From assembly GCA_938091935.1 (NCBI GenBank), contig CALKNV010000010.1:1-64000 (forward strand): 64,000 nt of DNA, in the 5' to 3' direction. Within the stretch, counting starts at the first letter, position 1. Every line of letters starts with the position of its first letter. Below, piece after piece: positions 53,179 to 62,496 of this stretch. Under the pieces are notes generated by a model, which was given only the letters and a program-made list of their open reading frames with translations, was not told the DNA's origin and ran no database searches. The translations under genes and the position numbers were made by a program. This DNA comes from an uncultured Pseudomonadales bacterium (GTDB lineage: Bacteria; Pseudomonadota; Gammaproteobacteria; Pseudomonadales; Pseudohongiellaceae).

Positions 53179-55272
53179 TTAGTTCTTGGCTTTCGCTGCC
53201 TGTCTTTCTTTCTCAGCTTCAACCACAGCGTCAGAGACTGACTGCGGGCATGGCAGGTAGTGAGAGAACTCCATGGAGAACTGACCGCGACCGGAGGTCA
53301 TGGTACGCAGGCTGCCAATGTAGCCGAACATTTCCGCCAGGGGCACATCTGCCTTGATGCGAACACCTGTAGGTCCAGGGTCCTGATCTTTGATCATGCC
53401 GCGGCGACGGTTTAAATCACCAATCACATCACCCACATGATCTTCCGGTGTAAAGACATCAACCTTCATGATCGGCTCGATTAACTCAGGCGAAGCTTTT
53501 GGCATCGATTGACGGTAAGCGCCTCTGGCCGCAAGTTCGAACGCAACGGCTGATGAATCCACTGAGTGGAAGCCACCATCGAATAGTTCGATTTCAACGT
53601 CGAGTACCGGGAAACCGGCGATTGGGCCTTGCTCCATCATGCCTTCAAATCCCTTTTCAATCGCAGGGAAGAATTCTTTCGGTACGTTACCGCCCACAAC
53701 AGTAGAACCAAACACATAGCCGCTGCCTGGTTCACCTGGCTTGATGCGGTAATCGATCTTACCGAACTGACCGGAACCACCTGATTGCTTCTTGTGGGTG
53801 TAGGAGTCTTCGATTTCCTGGGTAATGGTTTCACGGTATGCCACCTGAGGTGCGCCTACTTCCAGCTCAACACCGTAAGTACGCTTCAAGATATCGACTT
53901 TAATATCCAGGTGTAGTTCACCCATGCCTTTGAGGATGGTTTCACCGGAATCTTCGTCGGTTTCAACCCTGAATGAAGGATCTTCCGCAACCATCTTGCC
54001 AATCGCGATGCTCATCTTCTCGACACTGCTCTTGTCTTTCGGTGATACCGCAATTGAAATAACCGGCTCTGGGAAAATCATGGGTTCCAAGGTACAAGGA
54101 TGGTCAGGGCTACACAGCGTGTGGCCTGTCTGCACAACCTTCATGCCAACAATGGCAAAAATATCACCGGCCTGCGCCCTATCAATTTCATTACGGTCAT
54201 CGGCATGCATTTCTACCATGCGGCCAACGCGTTCGGTTTTACCTGTAAATGAGTTCAGGATAGTGTCGCCTTTGTTTACTGCCCCGGAGTAAACGCGAAC
54301 GAAGGTCAGGGCACCGAAGCGGTCATCCATGATCTTGAAAGCCAGTGCGCGGAAAGGCTCGTTTTCATCTACCAGAGCGACTTCACCGTTAGGCTCGCCT
54401 TTCCCATCGGTCAGAGGCTGCGGATCAACTTCAGTTGGATTCGGCAGAAAATCAACAACCGCATCCAGAACCAATTGAATACCCTTGTCCTTGAACGCTG
54501 AGCCACAGTAAGTGGGGAAGAAGTCGAGGGCAATGGTGCCTTTTCGGATGCAGCGCTTGATGTCATCGATAGAGGGCTCTTCGCCTTCCAGATAAGACTC
54601 CATCAAGTCGTCATCTTGCTCGATAGCCATTTCGATCAGCTTTTCGCGGTATTCTTCTACCTGGTCAACCATGTCTTCAGGCACATCGCGCAGCTCGAAT
54701 TTTTCAGGATTGCCCGGATCAGGCCAGATATGGGCTTTACGCGTGAGCAGGTCAACCACACCGATAAAATCGTCTTCCCGGCCAATGGGCAGAACCATTA
54801 CCAGAGGATTAGCACCCAGCACGTTTTCAACCTGATCAACAACTCGGAGGAAGTCCGCGCCTACACGGTCCAGCTTGTTAACGAAGATGATGCGCGAGAC
54901 TTCAGACTCGTTGGCATAACGCCAGTTAGTCTCTGACTGGGGCTCAACACCACCGGAACCACAGAAAACACCGACACCGCCATCCAGCACTTTAAGCGAA
55001 CGATATACCTCAACGGTGAAATCTACGTGACCCGGAGTATCAATGATATTCAGACGGTGATCGTTCCAGAAACAGGTGGTTGCCGCAGACTGAATCGTGA
55101 TGCCGCGCTCTTTTTCCTGATCCATAAAATCCGTTGTCGCTGCACCATCATGCACTTCGCCGGTCTTATGAATTTTACCGGTCAGTTTGAGAATGCGCTC
55201 GGTGGTCGTGGTTTTGCCGGCGTCAACGTGGGCGAAAATACCTATGTTTCTATAAAGTGATAAATCAGTCAT
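53179..55272 (-). CDS. fusA: Elongation factor G, second-type paralogue
   Basis: EF-G moves tRNAs through the ribosome or helps recycle it. G1 [13 protein letters not shown]2 [12 protein letters not shown]3 DTPGHVD and G4 NKLDRV are intact, and domain IV/V motifs [20 protein letters not shown] and [10 protein letters not shown] follow. 697 residues from the ATG at 55272; a TTG four codons earlier is less likely. It stands alone, not with rpsL, rpsG and tuf, and its wording ([18 protein letters not shown]) is like the second EF-G (FusB/EF-G1B) of pseudomonads. The main str-operon copy is expected elsewhere. Confidence 0.95.
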   Translation of the reverse strand: MTDLSLYRNIGIFAHVDAGKTTTTERILKLTGKIHKTGEVHDGAATTDFMDQEKERGITIQSAATTCFWNDHRLNIIDTPGHVDFTVEVYRSLKVLDGGVGVFCGSGGVEPQSETNWRYANESEVSRIIFVNKLDRVGADFLRVVDQVENVLGANPLVMVLPIGREDDFIGVVDLLTRKAHIWPDPGNPEKFELRDVPEDMVDQVEEYREKLIEMAIEQDDDLMESYLEGEEPSIDDIKRCIRKGTIALDFFPTYCGSAFKDKGIQLVLDAVVDFLPNPTEVDPQPLTDGKGEPNGEVALVDENEPFRALAFKIMDDRFGALTFVRVYSGAVNKGDTILNSFTGKTERVGRMVEMHADDRNEIDRAQAGDIFAIVGMKVVQTGHTLCSPDHPCTLEPMIFPEPVISIAVSPKDKSSVEKMSIAIGKMVAEDPSFRVETDEDSGETILKGMGELHLDIKVDILKRTYGVELEVGAPQVAYRETITQEIEDSYTHKKQSGGSGQFGKIDYRIKPGEPGSGYVFGSTVVGGNVPKEFFPAIEKGFEGMMEQGPIAGFPVLDVEIELFDGGFHSVDSSAVAFELAARGAYRQSMPKASPELIEPIMKVDVFTPEDHVGDVIGDLNRRRGMIKDQDPGPTGVRIKADVPLAEMFGYIGSLRTMTSGRGQFSMEFSHYLPCPQSVSDAVVEAEKERQAAKAKN

Positions 55273-55492
55273 TGTGCTGCTCAAAGGTTAGCTATCGGGT
55301 TACGTGAAAAAATGGTGCAGTATGATACTAGATTTAGCTTTGAAGAGAGAGGGAATAATGAAGAAAGAATTGAGAAATGGTCGAGAAATCGCCCGAATTG
55401 GCACAAAACAACGCTGTAGAGGTGATTTTGGCCAAGGAAACAGACCGCCAGCGGCCTGAGCCAGGGTCCACAGACCATTTTTGATAGTCAAT

Positions 55493-55518
55493 AAAAAGCC
55501 GGGCTATGCCCGGCTTTT
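55493..55518. terminator. Terminator between EF-G and redoxin/cytochrome genes
   Basis: Stem AAAAGCCGGGC (55494-55504) with GCCCGGCTTTT (55508-55518), loop TAT; on the minus strand a T-run follows, so it ends the gene at 55589. It separates it from the EF-G promoter. Confidence 0.9.
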
Positions 55519-55588
55519 CTCGTTCTCTCGTTTCCTGGTTACAGAAAAAACCGTTAAAGGAAAAGACGTTTCAGGAACAGAAGCCGAC

Positions 55589-57295
55589 TTAGTCGTCTCC
55601 GCCCTGATTGGTGAACTTGTAGTTCACTACACCAAAGAACATCTCATCCCAACTCTCATTACCCCAGGGCACAGTGCGCTCCGGGTCCGGGTTGGCTGGG
55701 TTCTGGGTGGAGTTATCGAAGGCACCCACTACACGGATCTCTGTGCCTGCGGGAACCAGCTTGGGCTCTTTATACAGGTATGACAGCTGCCAGTTGTAGT
55801 TGTACTTGGCGACATTGATCAGCTCTTCGGTCGTGCCGTCTGGATAGTCAGCGTAGAAGCGCATGTACTTGCCGCGGAAGTGCATATGCGGCGTGAAGCT
55901 ATGCAGATGGGCTTCGCGATCGATAGAGATGGTCTGAACCTGCTCAAAGGCAGGGTCGTTTGGCGGAATATCAGTCCAGTTGAAAGGGAAGATACACGCG
56001 CACTGACCCGACATTCTCTCTGAGGGAGGCTCGTCCTCCGGATAGAACCATACACCCACCTGGCTGTTGTCAGTGGTTTCCTTACCGTAAGGCGTGTAGT
56101 GCATGTTTAGCTTCAGCACGGAACCCGCTTTAATCAGGCCTCCAGTATCGGGTGGATTCATCTCTTGAATGAAGCCTGGGATGTAGGCTGCGATGTTGGC
56201 TTTGTCTGGATTAGAAGGTGCGCCGAGGAAGCCACGGCCGCCTTCTTCATCCGGGAAGTCCAGGCGGTTTACCGTGTGGTGAAGCACCGCCCGGTCACCG
56301 GCAATGATCTGGCTGCCCTTCATCCAGCGGTCTTCCGGCATATCGAAAACCACTTCGACGTTAACAAACACACCGTTGCCAGTGGCAGGAACCGTTGTTG
56401 CCGGGATATCAAGGATCATGTCTGGCTCGCCGTAGGCCCACTTGGACTCGGGCCAGGTCAGCTGAGTTAGCGGATCTTCGTCGCCATCTTTAGGCGCACC
56501 GGCTTCAGCCCAGGCGATGATGTTGCGCACGTCCTGCTCTTCGATCAGGCGATCATTCATAAACTCACCGATGTGGCCATCGATGGCGCCTGGTGGCATA
56601 CGCTTGGTCATCAGGACCTCGCGAATCATTGGGGACCAGCCCTGCACCATGGCATGGCTATCCATCGCGAATGGCGCTACGCCACCTTCACGGTGACAGG
56701 CCGCACACTGCTCGGCCAGCACTGGCGCTATATCCGCAACATATGAAGGTACCGGAATCTCGTCATAAGTGATCTCAGTGCCGGTTACTGCGATCTCCGG
56801 TGTGCTCACGTCGTCGCCGGCAAGAATTTCAGTCAGTGCGGTTTCTGCACCGTCTACGTTACCGCGGTATTGGACGGTGAAGCGGCTAGGATCGAAGATC
56901 AGCACCTGACCCGCGTGGGAAATACCCATAGCCTCGGAAATCAAACGGTGGTCATCCATCAGTACTGGAATGTCGACGCCGTATTCAGCGACCTCAGCCG
57001 CAACAGCTGCGCGATTCTCAAGACCCATTGGGTTGATCATCAGGAACTCGACACCCTTGGCGTCAAAATCTGCTTTTAGCGCAGTGAAGGCAGGCAAAGC
57101 CGCCTCAGTTGCGGCGCTGTCCACTGTCTGCACCAGGAAAGCAACGGCTTCGTGGTCATCCAGGTAACTCATGCTGTGGTGGTAACCATCTTGGTCAATC
57201 AGCGCAAAGTCTCCGACCCGTTCCTGCGCAGCGGCCAATCCCGGCAGCATGGCAGCAGCGAGAAGAGCGTATTTCATCTTGCTCGGCGTTTTCAC
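55589..57295 (-). CDS. Redoxin-like / cytochrome c / copper type II monooxygenase-like fusion
   Basis: A 568-residue exported protein of three parts. First, after a signal peptide (ALLAAAMLPGLAAAQ), a redoxin-like domain (about 24-170) whose active-site Cys is missing: VQTVDSAATEAALP stands where the paralogue at 38332 has VQGVGCPIARIALP. Second, a cytochrome c segment with CAACHR (about 197). Third, a domain with copper-ligand motifs of the PHM/DBH family: VLHHTVN, NMHYTPYG, PHMHFRG and DEMFFGVVNY, giving His-His, His, His-x-His and Met. The GTG at 57295 has AGAGGAG six bases upstream and is preferred. Electron delivery from haem to copper is a reasonable guess. Confidence 0.85.
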   Translation of the reverse strand: MKTPSKMKYALLAAAMLPGLAAAQERVGDFALIDQDGYHHSMSYLDDHEAVAFLVQTVDSAATEAALPAFTALKADFDAKGVEFLMINPMGLENRAAVAAEVAEYGVDIPVLMDDHRLISEAMGISHAGQVLIFDPSRFTVQYRGNVDGAETALTEILAGDDVSTPEIAVTGTEITYDEIPVPSYVADIAPVLAEQCAACHREGGVAPFAMDSHAMVQGWSPMIREVLMTKRMPPGAIDGHIGEFMNDRLIEEQDVRNIIAWAEAGAPKDGDEDPLTQLTWPESKWAYGEPDMILDIPATTVPATGNGVFVNVEVVFDMPEDRWMKGSQIIAGDRAVLHHTVNRLDFPDEEGGRGFLGAPSNPDKANIAAYIPGFIQEMNPPDTGGLIKAGSVLKLNMHYTPYGKETTDNSQVGVWFYPEDEPPSERMSGQCACIFPFNWTDIPPNDPAFEQVQTISIDREAHLHSFTPHMHFRGKYMRFYADYPDGTTEELINVAKYNYNWQLSYLYKEPKLVPAGTEIRVVGAFDNSTQNPANPDPERTVPWGNESWDEMFFGVVNYKFTNQGGDD

Positions 57296-57517
57296 TTTAT
57301 TCTCCTCTAACAGTTCCAAAGGATTTAATCGATTCGCTAGCCGCCAAAAGGCCTCGGCGTTATCGCGAGTAAGCAGGGATTGGCGAAAAATGGAACTAAT
57401 CCCCCAGAATTTAGACCTACAGCCTAAATACTACGTTGGATTGCGTCAATCAGATTCGCCTCTATCCAACTTGTGTTTAGCACTGTTGGCGGCATTGTCA
57501 GGGGCACCGATTCGAAA

Positions 57518-58312
57518 TCAGGGCATGCGTATTAGCTTCAGCAACTTGGGGTAGAGCGTGGGATTGGCGATCAGCAGGTTCTTATTGAAGAACTGAGGAT
57601 CAACATCGTCGGGCACGGGCCCGAAGTGCCCGCACTGCGCACCGGCTTCCTTAGCAATCAGACGGGCGGCCGCGAAGTCCCATAAACTCAGGCTTTCGTA
57701 GTAACCATCGAGACGGCCGGCAGCGAGCCAGCAGATATCCAGGGCCGCGGAACCCAGTCTGCGAATATCCGCACAGTTATGAAGGATATTACGCACACGT
57801 TCCACCATCTCATCTATTCCTTCCTTTATGTAGGGGAAGCCGGTGGCAATGATGGTGCGGGAAAGCTCAGTTTCCTGCGCCACCTTGATGGTCTCGCCAT
57901 TGAGAGTGGCGCCTTTCCCCAGCTCAGCACAGAACATTTCGTCGGTGAAGGGGTTGTACACCACCCCAAGGGTGATCTGGGCATCGACACAATAGGCAAT
58001 TGAGACTGCGGACTGGATGTGGCCATGGGCATAATTTACGGTGCCGTCGATTGGATCAACGATCCACACCGGTGCATCAGATTCCCACACGCGCTGCAAC
58101 TCAGGTGATGACTCTTCAGAAAGAATCCGGTGCGCAGGAAATTGCTGTTCGATACGCGATCGAATAAGTTCGTCCGCCATGATGTCAGCATTGGTGACCA
58201 ACTCGGTGCCACCCTTATAATCATGGGTCAGGTCTGCCTGTTCCCGCTCCCGCACGATCAGACCGCCCGCTTCCCGCGCTACCGCCTGGGTAAATTCCAT
58301 TAGCTCTGTCAT
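57518..58312 (-). CDS. suhB: Inositol-phosphatase-family (SuhB-like) phosphatase
   Basis: A 264-residue Mg-dependent, lithium-sensitive-type phosphatase. The metal site is seen in LSEESS and VDPIDGTVNYAHG; the second Asp motif is LWDFAAARLIAKEAG. SuhB also acts in ribosomal RNA antitermination in E. coli; sequence alone does not tell which job applies. It is divergent from the gtrA-dprE1-dprE2-ubiA run, with 81 bases between, so it might also act on a phosphorylated polyprenyl-sugar; that is only a thought. Confidence 0.88.
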   Translation of the reverse strand: MTELMEFTQAVAREAGGLIVREREQADLTHDYKGGTELVTNADIMADELIRSRIEQQFPAHRILSEESSPELQRVWESDAPVWIVDPIDGTVNYAHGHIQSAVSIAYCVDAQITLGVVYNPFTDEMFCAELGKGATLNGETIKVAQETELSRTIIATGFPYIKEGIDEMVERVRNILHNCADIRRLGSAALDICWLAAGRLDGYYESLSLWDFAAARLIAKEAGAQCGHFGPVPDDVDPQFFNKNLLIANPTLYPKLLKLIRMP

Positions 58313-58393
58313 TGCCGTTCCCGATTCAAAAAAAATGTGCTGATATTAAAGAGATGTCACGCTGCTGATGGTGATGCCGATAAGAATCTGGAT

Positions 58394-58843
58394 ATGTCAG
58401 CTCTCAACCGCGCGTTAAAATATGGTGTTTGCGCCACAATTGCCACCCTGATCAACCTGTCGACCCAGGAACTTGCTATCAGGGTCTACAGCGGTCCCTT
58501 AGACATTTATGTTGCCCTGCTGCTGGGCACTGCCACCGGCTTGGTAAGCAAGTACACCCTTGATAAGCGCTATATCTTCGCCTATACCACCGAATCGCAC
58601 CTGCATAACCTGAACAAGTTCGTCGCTTATACGCTCACCGGCGGCTTTACTACCGCGATGTTCTGGGGGCTGGAACTTGGCTTCGAGTACTGGTTTGGTG
58701 GCAAAATCGCGCGCTATACAGGCGCCGTGATCGGATTGACCATTGGATATGTTGTAAAGTATCGGCTGGATAAACATCTGGTGTTTGTCGGCGCAGCTGA
58801 TTCGGCAAGCGACGGCTTCAGCAGCCCAACTAAAGAAACTTGA
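58394..58843 (+). CDS. GtrA-family membrane protein
   Basis: A 149-residue protein with four membrane segments typical of GtrA: MSALNRALKYGVCATIATLIN, the ALLLGTATGLVSKYTLDKRYIF region, KFVAYTLTGGFTTAMFWG and AVIGLTIGYVVKYRLDKHLVF. Conserved Y-x-LDK is seen twice. GtrA proteins move or handle polyprenyl-phosphate sugars; the mycobacterial Rv3789 lies by dprE1. I take the ATG at 58394; an upstream GTG at 58337 is possible. It starts the dprE1 run and overlaps nothing. Confidence 0.88.
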   Translation: MSALNRALKYGVCATIATLINLSTQELAIRVYSGPLDIYVALLLGTATGLVSKYTLDKRYIFAYTTESHLHNLNKFVAYTLTGGFTTAMFWGLELGFEYWFGGKIARYTGAVIGLTIGYVVKYRLDKHLVFVGAADSASDGFSSPTKET

Positions 58844-58905
58844 TCAAAAGCTAAACAGCCTGCAATCACAAGGCAACCAATTTACCAAGAGCGAAGAAAC
58901 AACTG

Positions 58906-60243
58906 ATGCTTCTCACCGGCTGGGGTCGTTACCCAACGGTCACTTCACGAGTGACTGCACCAGGCAATGTCGATGCCCTGACCAAGGAGCTGCGCGCGCA
59001 CCCTCGCAGCATGCGCCTCATTCCTCGAGGTGCAGGCCGCAGCTATGGAGACAGCGCACTGGCCGAGCAGGTGATAAGCAGCCGCTTCCTGGATAACTTC
59101 ATCGCGCTGGATGCTGAAAACCTGAGCATAAGCTGCGGTGCCGGGGTAAGCCTCGCTGAAATTCTGCGGCTGTGTGTACCCCAGGGGCTGTTCCCGCCGG
59201 TGTTGCCGGGCACAAAGCATGTCAGCATAGGTGGCGCAATTGCTGCAGACATCCACGGCAAGAATCACCATGTTGATGGCACATTCTGTGATCACATTGA
59301 ATCTGTTTCCCTGGTGCTGGCAAGCGGTGAGCTAGTGCACTGTTCTCGAACCGAAAACAGTGGCCTGTTTCATGCCACCTGTGGTGGCATGGGGCTCACG
59401 GGCATAATCGTTGAAGCCAGACTAAAGCTGACAAAGGTTCCAGGTATCTCAATTAATACCGAGTCCATGGCTGCAGCTAATCTTGAGGAAAGCCTTGCGC
59501 TGTTGAAAGAACACAATGAAAAGAAATACGTGGTGGCCTGGGTCGATTGCCTTGCGCGTGGCGCGGCGCTCGGGCGCGGCATCATTCACTGTGGCGAGCA
59601 CAGCGGTACTGGCGAGCTTCGACACCGGGAAAGCAGCAGCATTGGCGTGCCGTTCACCACACCGGGTTTCCTGCTCAACCGCGCCACCATGGCTACCTTT
59701 AACACTCTCTACTTCCATCGTCACTCGCGGGCAGCGGGTGCGCGGCAGCAGCACTACGACAAGTTTTTCTTCCCACTGGACAGCATCCGCAACTGGAATC
59801 GGCTTTACGGCAGCAAAGGCTTCATGCAATACCAGTTCGTGTTACCTGATGAAGCTGCTGAAAACGGCTTAACGGAGATACTTGAGGCTGTGAGTCGTGC
59901 TGGCAAGGGTTCATTCCTCGCCGTACTGAAACGATTCGGCGCAGCCAACCAGAACCTGTTGTCCTTCCCGCGGGCAGGACTCACCCTGACCCTGGACTTC
60001 AAGTATGAAACCAGCTTACTGCCGCTGCTGGATGAACTTGATGCCATGGTGTTGGCACATGGCGGTCGCATCTACCTGGCTAAAGATGCGCGTATGAGCG
60101 AAGCAGTATTCAAACAAAGCTACCCCAATTGGGAGGCGTTTAAGGCCATCAAGGACCGGGTTGATCCCGACGGCCTATTTGCGTCGATGCAATCGAATCG
60201 ACTTGGGTTAAGCTGTGCCGACGTGGGATCATCAACAACATGA
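58906..60243 (+). CDS. dprE1: Polyprenylphosphoryl-beta-D-ribose oxidase, DprE1-like
   Basis: A 445-residue FAD-dependent oxidase of the vanillyl-alcohol-oxidase fold. FAD contacts: PRGAGRSYGDSAL, GTKHVSIGGAIAADIHGKNHH and GTFCDHIESV. The last part, KRFGAANQNLLSFPRAGL to AKDARMSEAVF and VDPDGLFAS, aligns well with my memory of mycobacterial DprE1. The residue at the position of Cys387 there is Thr362 here. Together with DprE2 it turns polyprenylphosphoryl-ribose into the arabinose form. The ATG at 58906 has a weak ribosome site. Stop overlaps the next start in ATGA. Confidence 0.9.
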   Translation: MLLTGWGRYPTVTSRVTAPGNVDALTKELRAHPRSMRLIPRGAGRSYGDSALAEQVISSRFLDNFIALDAENLSISCGAGVSLAEILRLCVPQGLFPPVLPGTKHVSIGGAIAADIHGKNHHVDGTFCDHIESVSLVLASGELVHCSRTENSGLFHATCGGMGLTGIIVEARLKLTKVPGISINTESMAAANLEESLALLKEHNEKKYVVAWVDCLARGAALGRGIIHCGEHSGTGELRHRESSSIGVPFTTPGFLLNRATMATFNTLYFHRHSRAAGARQQHYDKFFFPLDSIRNWNRLYGSKGFMQYQFVLPDEAAENGLTEILEAVSRAGKGSFLAVLKRFGAANQNLLSFPRAGLTLTLDFKYETSLLPLLDELDAMVLAHGGRIYLAKDARMSEAVFKQSYPNWEAFKAIKDRVDPDGLFASMQSNRLGLSCADVGSSTT

Positions 60244-60980
60244 ACATTCTCATCATCGGCGCCAACTCTGCGATTGCCAATGCCGTGGCGCGGCGCTATG
60301 CCGCCCGCCACTGCAGCCTGTTCCTGGTGGCGCGCAGCGAAAACCGCCTGCAGACCCAGCAGCAGGACCTCGAAGTACGGGGTGCGAAACGGGTGGGAAT
60401 CCATTTACTCGATGTGCTGGAGCACGATAAACACGCAGAGGCCGTTAAGGCAGCACTCGCTTTCTTCGATGGCGCGGATATCGATATCGCTCTGATCAGC
60501 CACGGCTCACTGCCGGACCAGGATGCCGCAGAGACAGACTTCGAATTGGCGAAACGGGAGATCGATGTGAACGGCCTGAGCGTGATCTCTCTACTTTCGC
60601 AACTCATTCCCCCTTTTAAAGCGCAGGGTCGGGGCATATTGGCGGTAGTCACCTCTGTAGCAGGCGATCGCGGACGCCAGCCGAATTTCATTTACGGTGC
60701 GGCCAAGTCCCTGGTGTCGACCTACCTGCAGGGCCTGCGCGGCAAACTGCTGCCGGACGGCATCCATGTCGTCGATATTCGCCCAGGTCTGGTAGATTCG
60801 CCAATGACGGCGCAGTTTGAGAAAGGTGCGCTTTGGTCCACGCCAGAACTGGTAGCTGCCAACATCGAGAAGGCCATCGATGGCAAGCGGCACACGGTCT
60901 ATGTACCCGGCTATTGGCGCATTATCATGGCCATCGTGTGTTCAATTCCAGAGGTGGTCTTCAAACGACTCAAGCTGTAA
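60240..60980 (+). CDS. dprE2: Short-chain dehydrogenase, DprE2-like 2'-keto reductase
   Basis: A 246-residue classical SDR. The NAD(P) motif is MNILIIGANSAIANAVARRY, close to the GAxSxIA of DprE2; Ser in VVTSVAGDRGR and YGAAK give the catalytic Ser-Tyr-Lys. A hydrophobic C-terminal tail (WRIIMAIVCSIPEVVFKRL) is as in DprE2 proteins and may touch the membrane. It reduces the keto intermediate made by DprE1. It is coupled to dprE1 by the ATGA overlap and to the UbiA gene by a 3-base gap. Confidence 0.9.
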   Translation: MNILIIGANSAIANAVARRYAARHCSLFLVARSENRLQTQQQDLEVRGAKRVGIHLLDVLEHDKHAEAVKAALAFFDGADIDIALISHGSLPDQDAAETDFELAKREIDVNGLSVISLLSQLIPPFKAQGRGILAVVTSVAGDRGRQPNFIYGAAKSLVSTYLQGLRGKLLPDGIHVVDIRPGLVDSPMTAQFEKGALWSTPELVAANIEKAIDGKRHTVYVPGYWRIIMAIVCSIPEVVFKRLKL

Positions 60981-60983
60981 ATC

Positions 60984-62453
60984 TTGACCGCTACTCCCGC
61001 ACAGCCCCAATCGAGTCTGCCGCTATATGTGGACCTTGATGGCACCCTGATAAAAACCGATCTGCTGCTGGAATCGCTGTTACTGCTGCTGAAGAAAAAT
61101 CCGCTCTACGTTTTCGTCCTTCCCATCTGGTTGATGGCAGGCAGAGCGAAGTTCAAGGCGAAAATTGCGGCGCGTGTTTCTGTCAGTTATGAGTTGCTGC
61201 CACTGAATTCTGAGTTCCTGAATTTCCTCCGCAGTGAAAAAACCAATGGGCGACATCTTGTCCTGATTTCCGCCTCCAATGAAAACATGGTGGCAGCATT
61301 AGCCCACAGCCTTGATCTGTTTGACAAGGTTGTAGGCAGCGATGATCACACTAACCTGAAGGCCGATGCCAAGCTGCAGCGCATCAACGAGATGAATGCC
61401 AATGCGCCGTTTGCCTACGCTGGCAATGCCAGCGCTGACCTCCCCATCTGGCAGCAGGCCCAGGAAATTATCCGGGTGAACTGCAGCAACAGCCTGGGGC
61501 AAGACCTGGCTGCCGACAAGCCACGGCAAGACTTCGATATGCCAGGCTCACGCTGGCCCTGGTTATGGCAGGCAATGCGCCCGCACCAGTGGCTGAAGAA
61601 TGGCTTGTTGTTCATTCCGCTTGTGCTGGCGCACCAGCTTGACGATATGCATGCCCTGCAGCATGCCGCTATTGGTTTCCTGTGTTTTTGCCTGCTTGCC
61701 TCTAGCGTCTACTTATTGAACGACCTGTTAGATCTGGAAGCTGATCGCCGTCACGCCAACAAACGTTCGCGACCCCTTGCAGCAGGGGCGCTGACCATCC
61801 AGCACGGCGCTGCCACCGCTGTGGTTCTGTTTACCGCAGCATTGCTGCTGGCGCACCTGCAGCCGCTGGCCTTTGTCGAGGCGCTGGGCACTTACTGGTT
61901 GCTTACCCTGTGCTACAGCTTTCTGCTGAAACGAGTCTTTCTTTTGGATCTGTTCAGTCTCGCCGCGCTTTACACCCTGCGCTTGATTGCCGGTGCCGGA
62001 GCAGTAAGCGTGACTGCCTCTCCCTGGTTACTGGCCTTCTCCATGGCTCTGTTCTTTGGTCTCGGAGCAGTCAAACGCGTTACTGAGTTAGTGAATAAGA
62101 ACGAAATTGAAACAGAGAGAATCGATAGCGAACAAGAAGCCAGCTTTACTTTGCCCGGCCGCGCCTATACAAGCAAACACCGTGAGTTACTTATCCTGAT
62201 GGGCACTACTGCCAGCGCAATTGCGGTGCTGGTTTTTCTGCTCTACATCTATGCGGAAGAAACCATGGCCCTGTATAGCTCGCCACTCATTCTCTGGCCA
62301 ATTGTAGGTTTACTTGGACTCATACTGTTTCGGGTCTGGCGCTTTGCGGTTACGGGGAAGATGCATGAAGATCCGGTACTGTTTGCCATCAGCGATCATC
62401 CCAGCCAGATTGCCACGGCATTGATTTTTTTGGTGCTGTGGCTAGCGATCTGA
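60984..62453 (+). CDS. HAD phosphatase-UbiA prenyltransferase fusion (DPPR-synthase-like)
   Basis: A 489-residue fusion. The N-terminal HAD domain (about 10-185) has all four motifs: YVDLDGTL, the Ser of LVLISAS, a Lys in NLKADAKL, and YAGNASADLP. The C-terminal UbiA domain (about 190-489) has eight or nine membrane segments, the Mg-diphosphate motif NDLLDLEADRRHANKRSRP and RLIAGAG with AVKRVTEL, as in phosphoribosyl-polyprenol-phosphate synthase (mycobacterial Rv3806c). UbiA would transfer phosphoribose from PRPP to polyprenyl phosphate and the HAD domain could remove the 5-phosphate. The start is TTG; no ATG fits. Confidence 0.88.
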   Translation: MTATPAQPQSSLPLYVDLDGTLIKTDLLLESLLLLLKKNPLYVFVLPIWLMAGRAKFKAKIAARVSVSYELLPLNSEFLNFLRSEKTNGRHLVLISASNENMVAALAHSLDLFDKVVGSDDHTNLKADAKLQRINEMNANAPFAYAGNASADLPIWQQAQEIIRVNCSNSLGQDLAADKPRQDFDMPGSRWPWLWQAMRPHQWLKNGLLFIPLVLAHQLDDMHALQHAAIGFLCFCLLASSVYLLNDLLDLEADRRHANKRSRPLAAGALTIQHGAATAVVLFTAALLLAHLQPLAFVEALGTYWLLTLCYSFLLKRVFLLDLFSLAALYTLRLIAGAGAVSVTASPWLLAFSMALFFGLGAVKRVTELVNKNEIETERIDSEQEASFTLPGRAYTSKHRELLILMGTTASAIAVLVFLLYIYAEETMALYSSPLILWPIVGLLGLILFRVWRFAVTGKMHEDPVLFAISDHPSQIATALIFLVLWLAI

Positions 62454-62496
62454 AAATCGGCCGCCTTCCTAGGGATCGGCCCAGGTCGACATGCGC

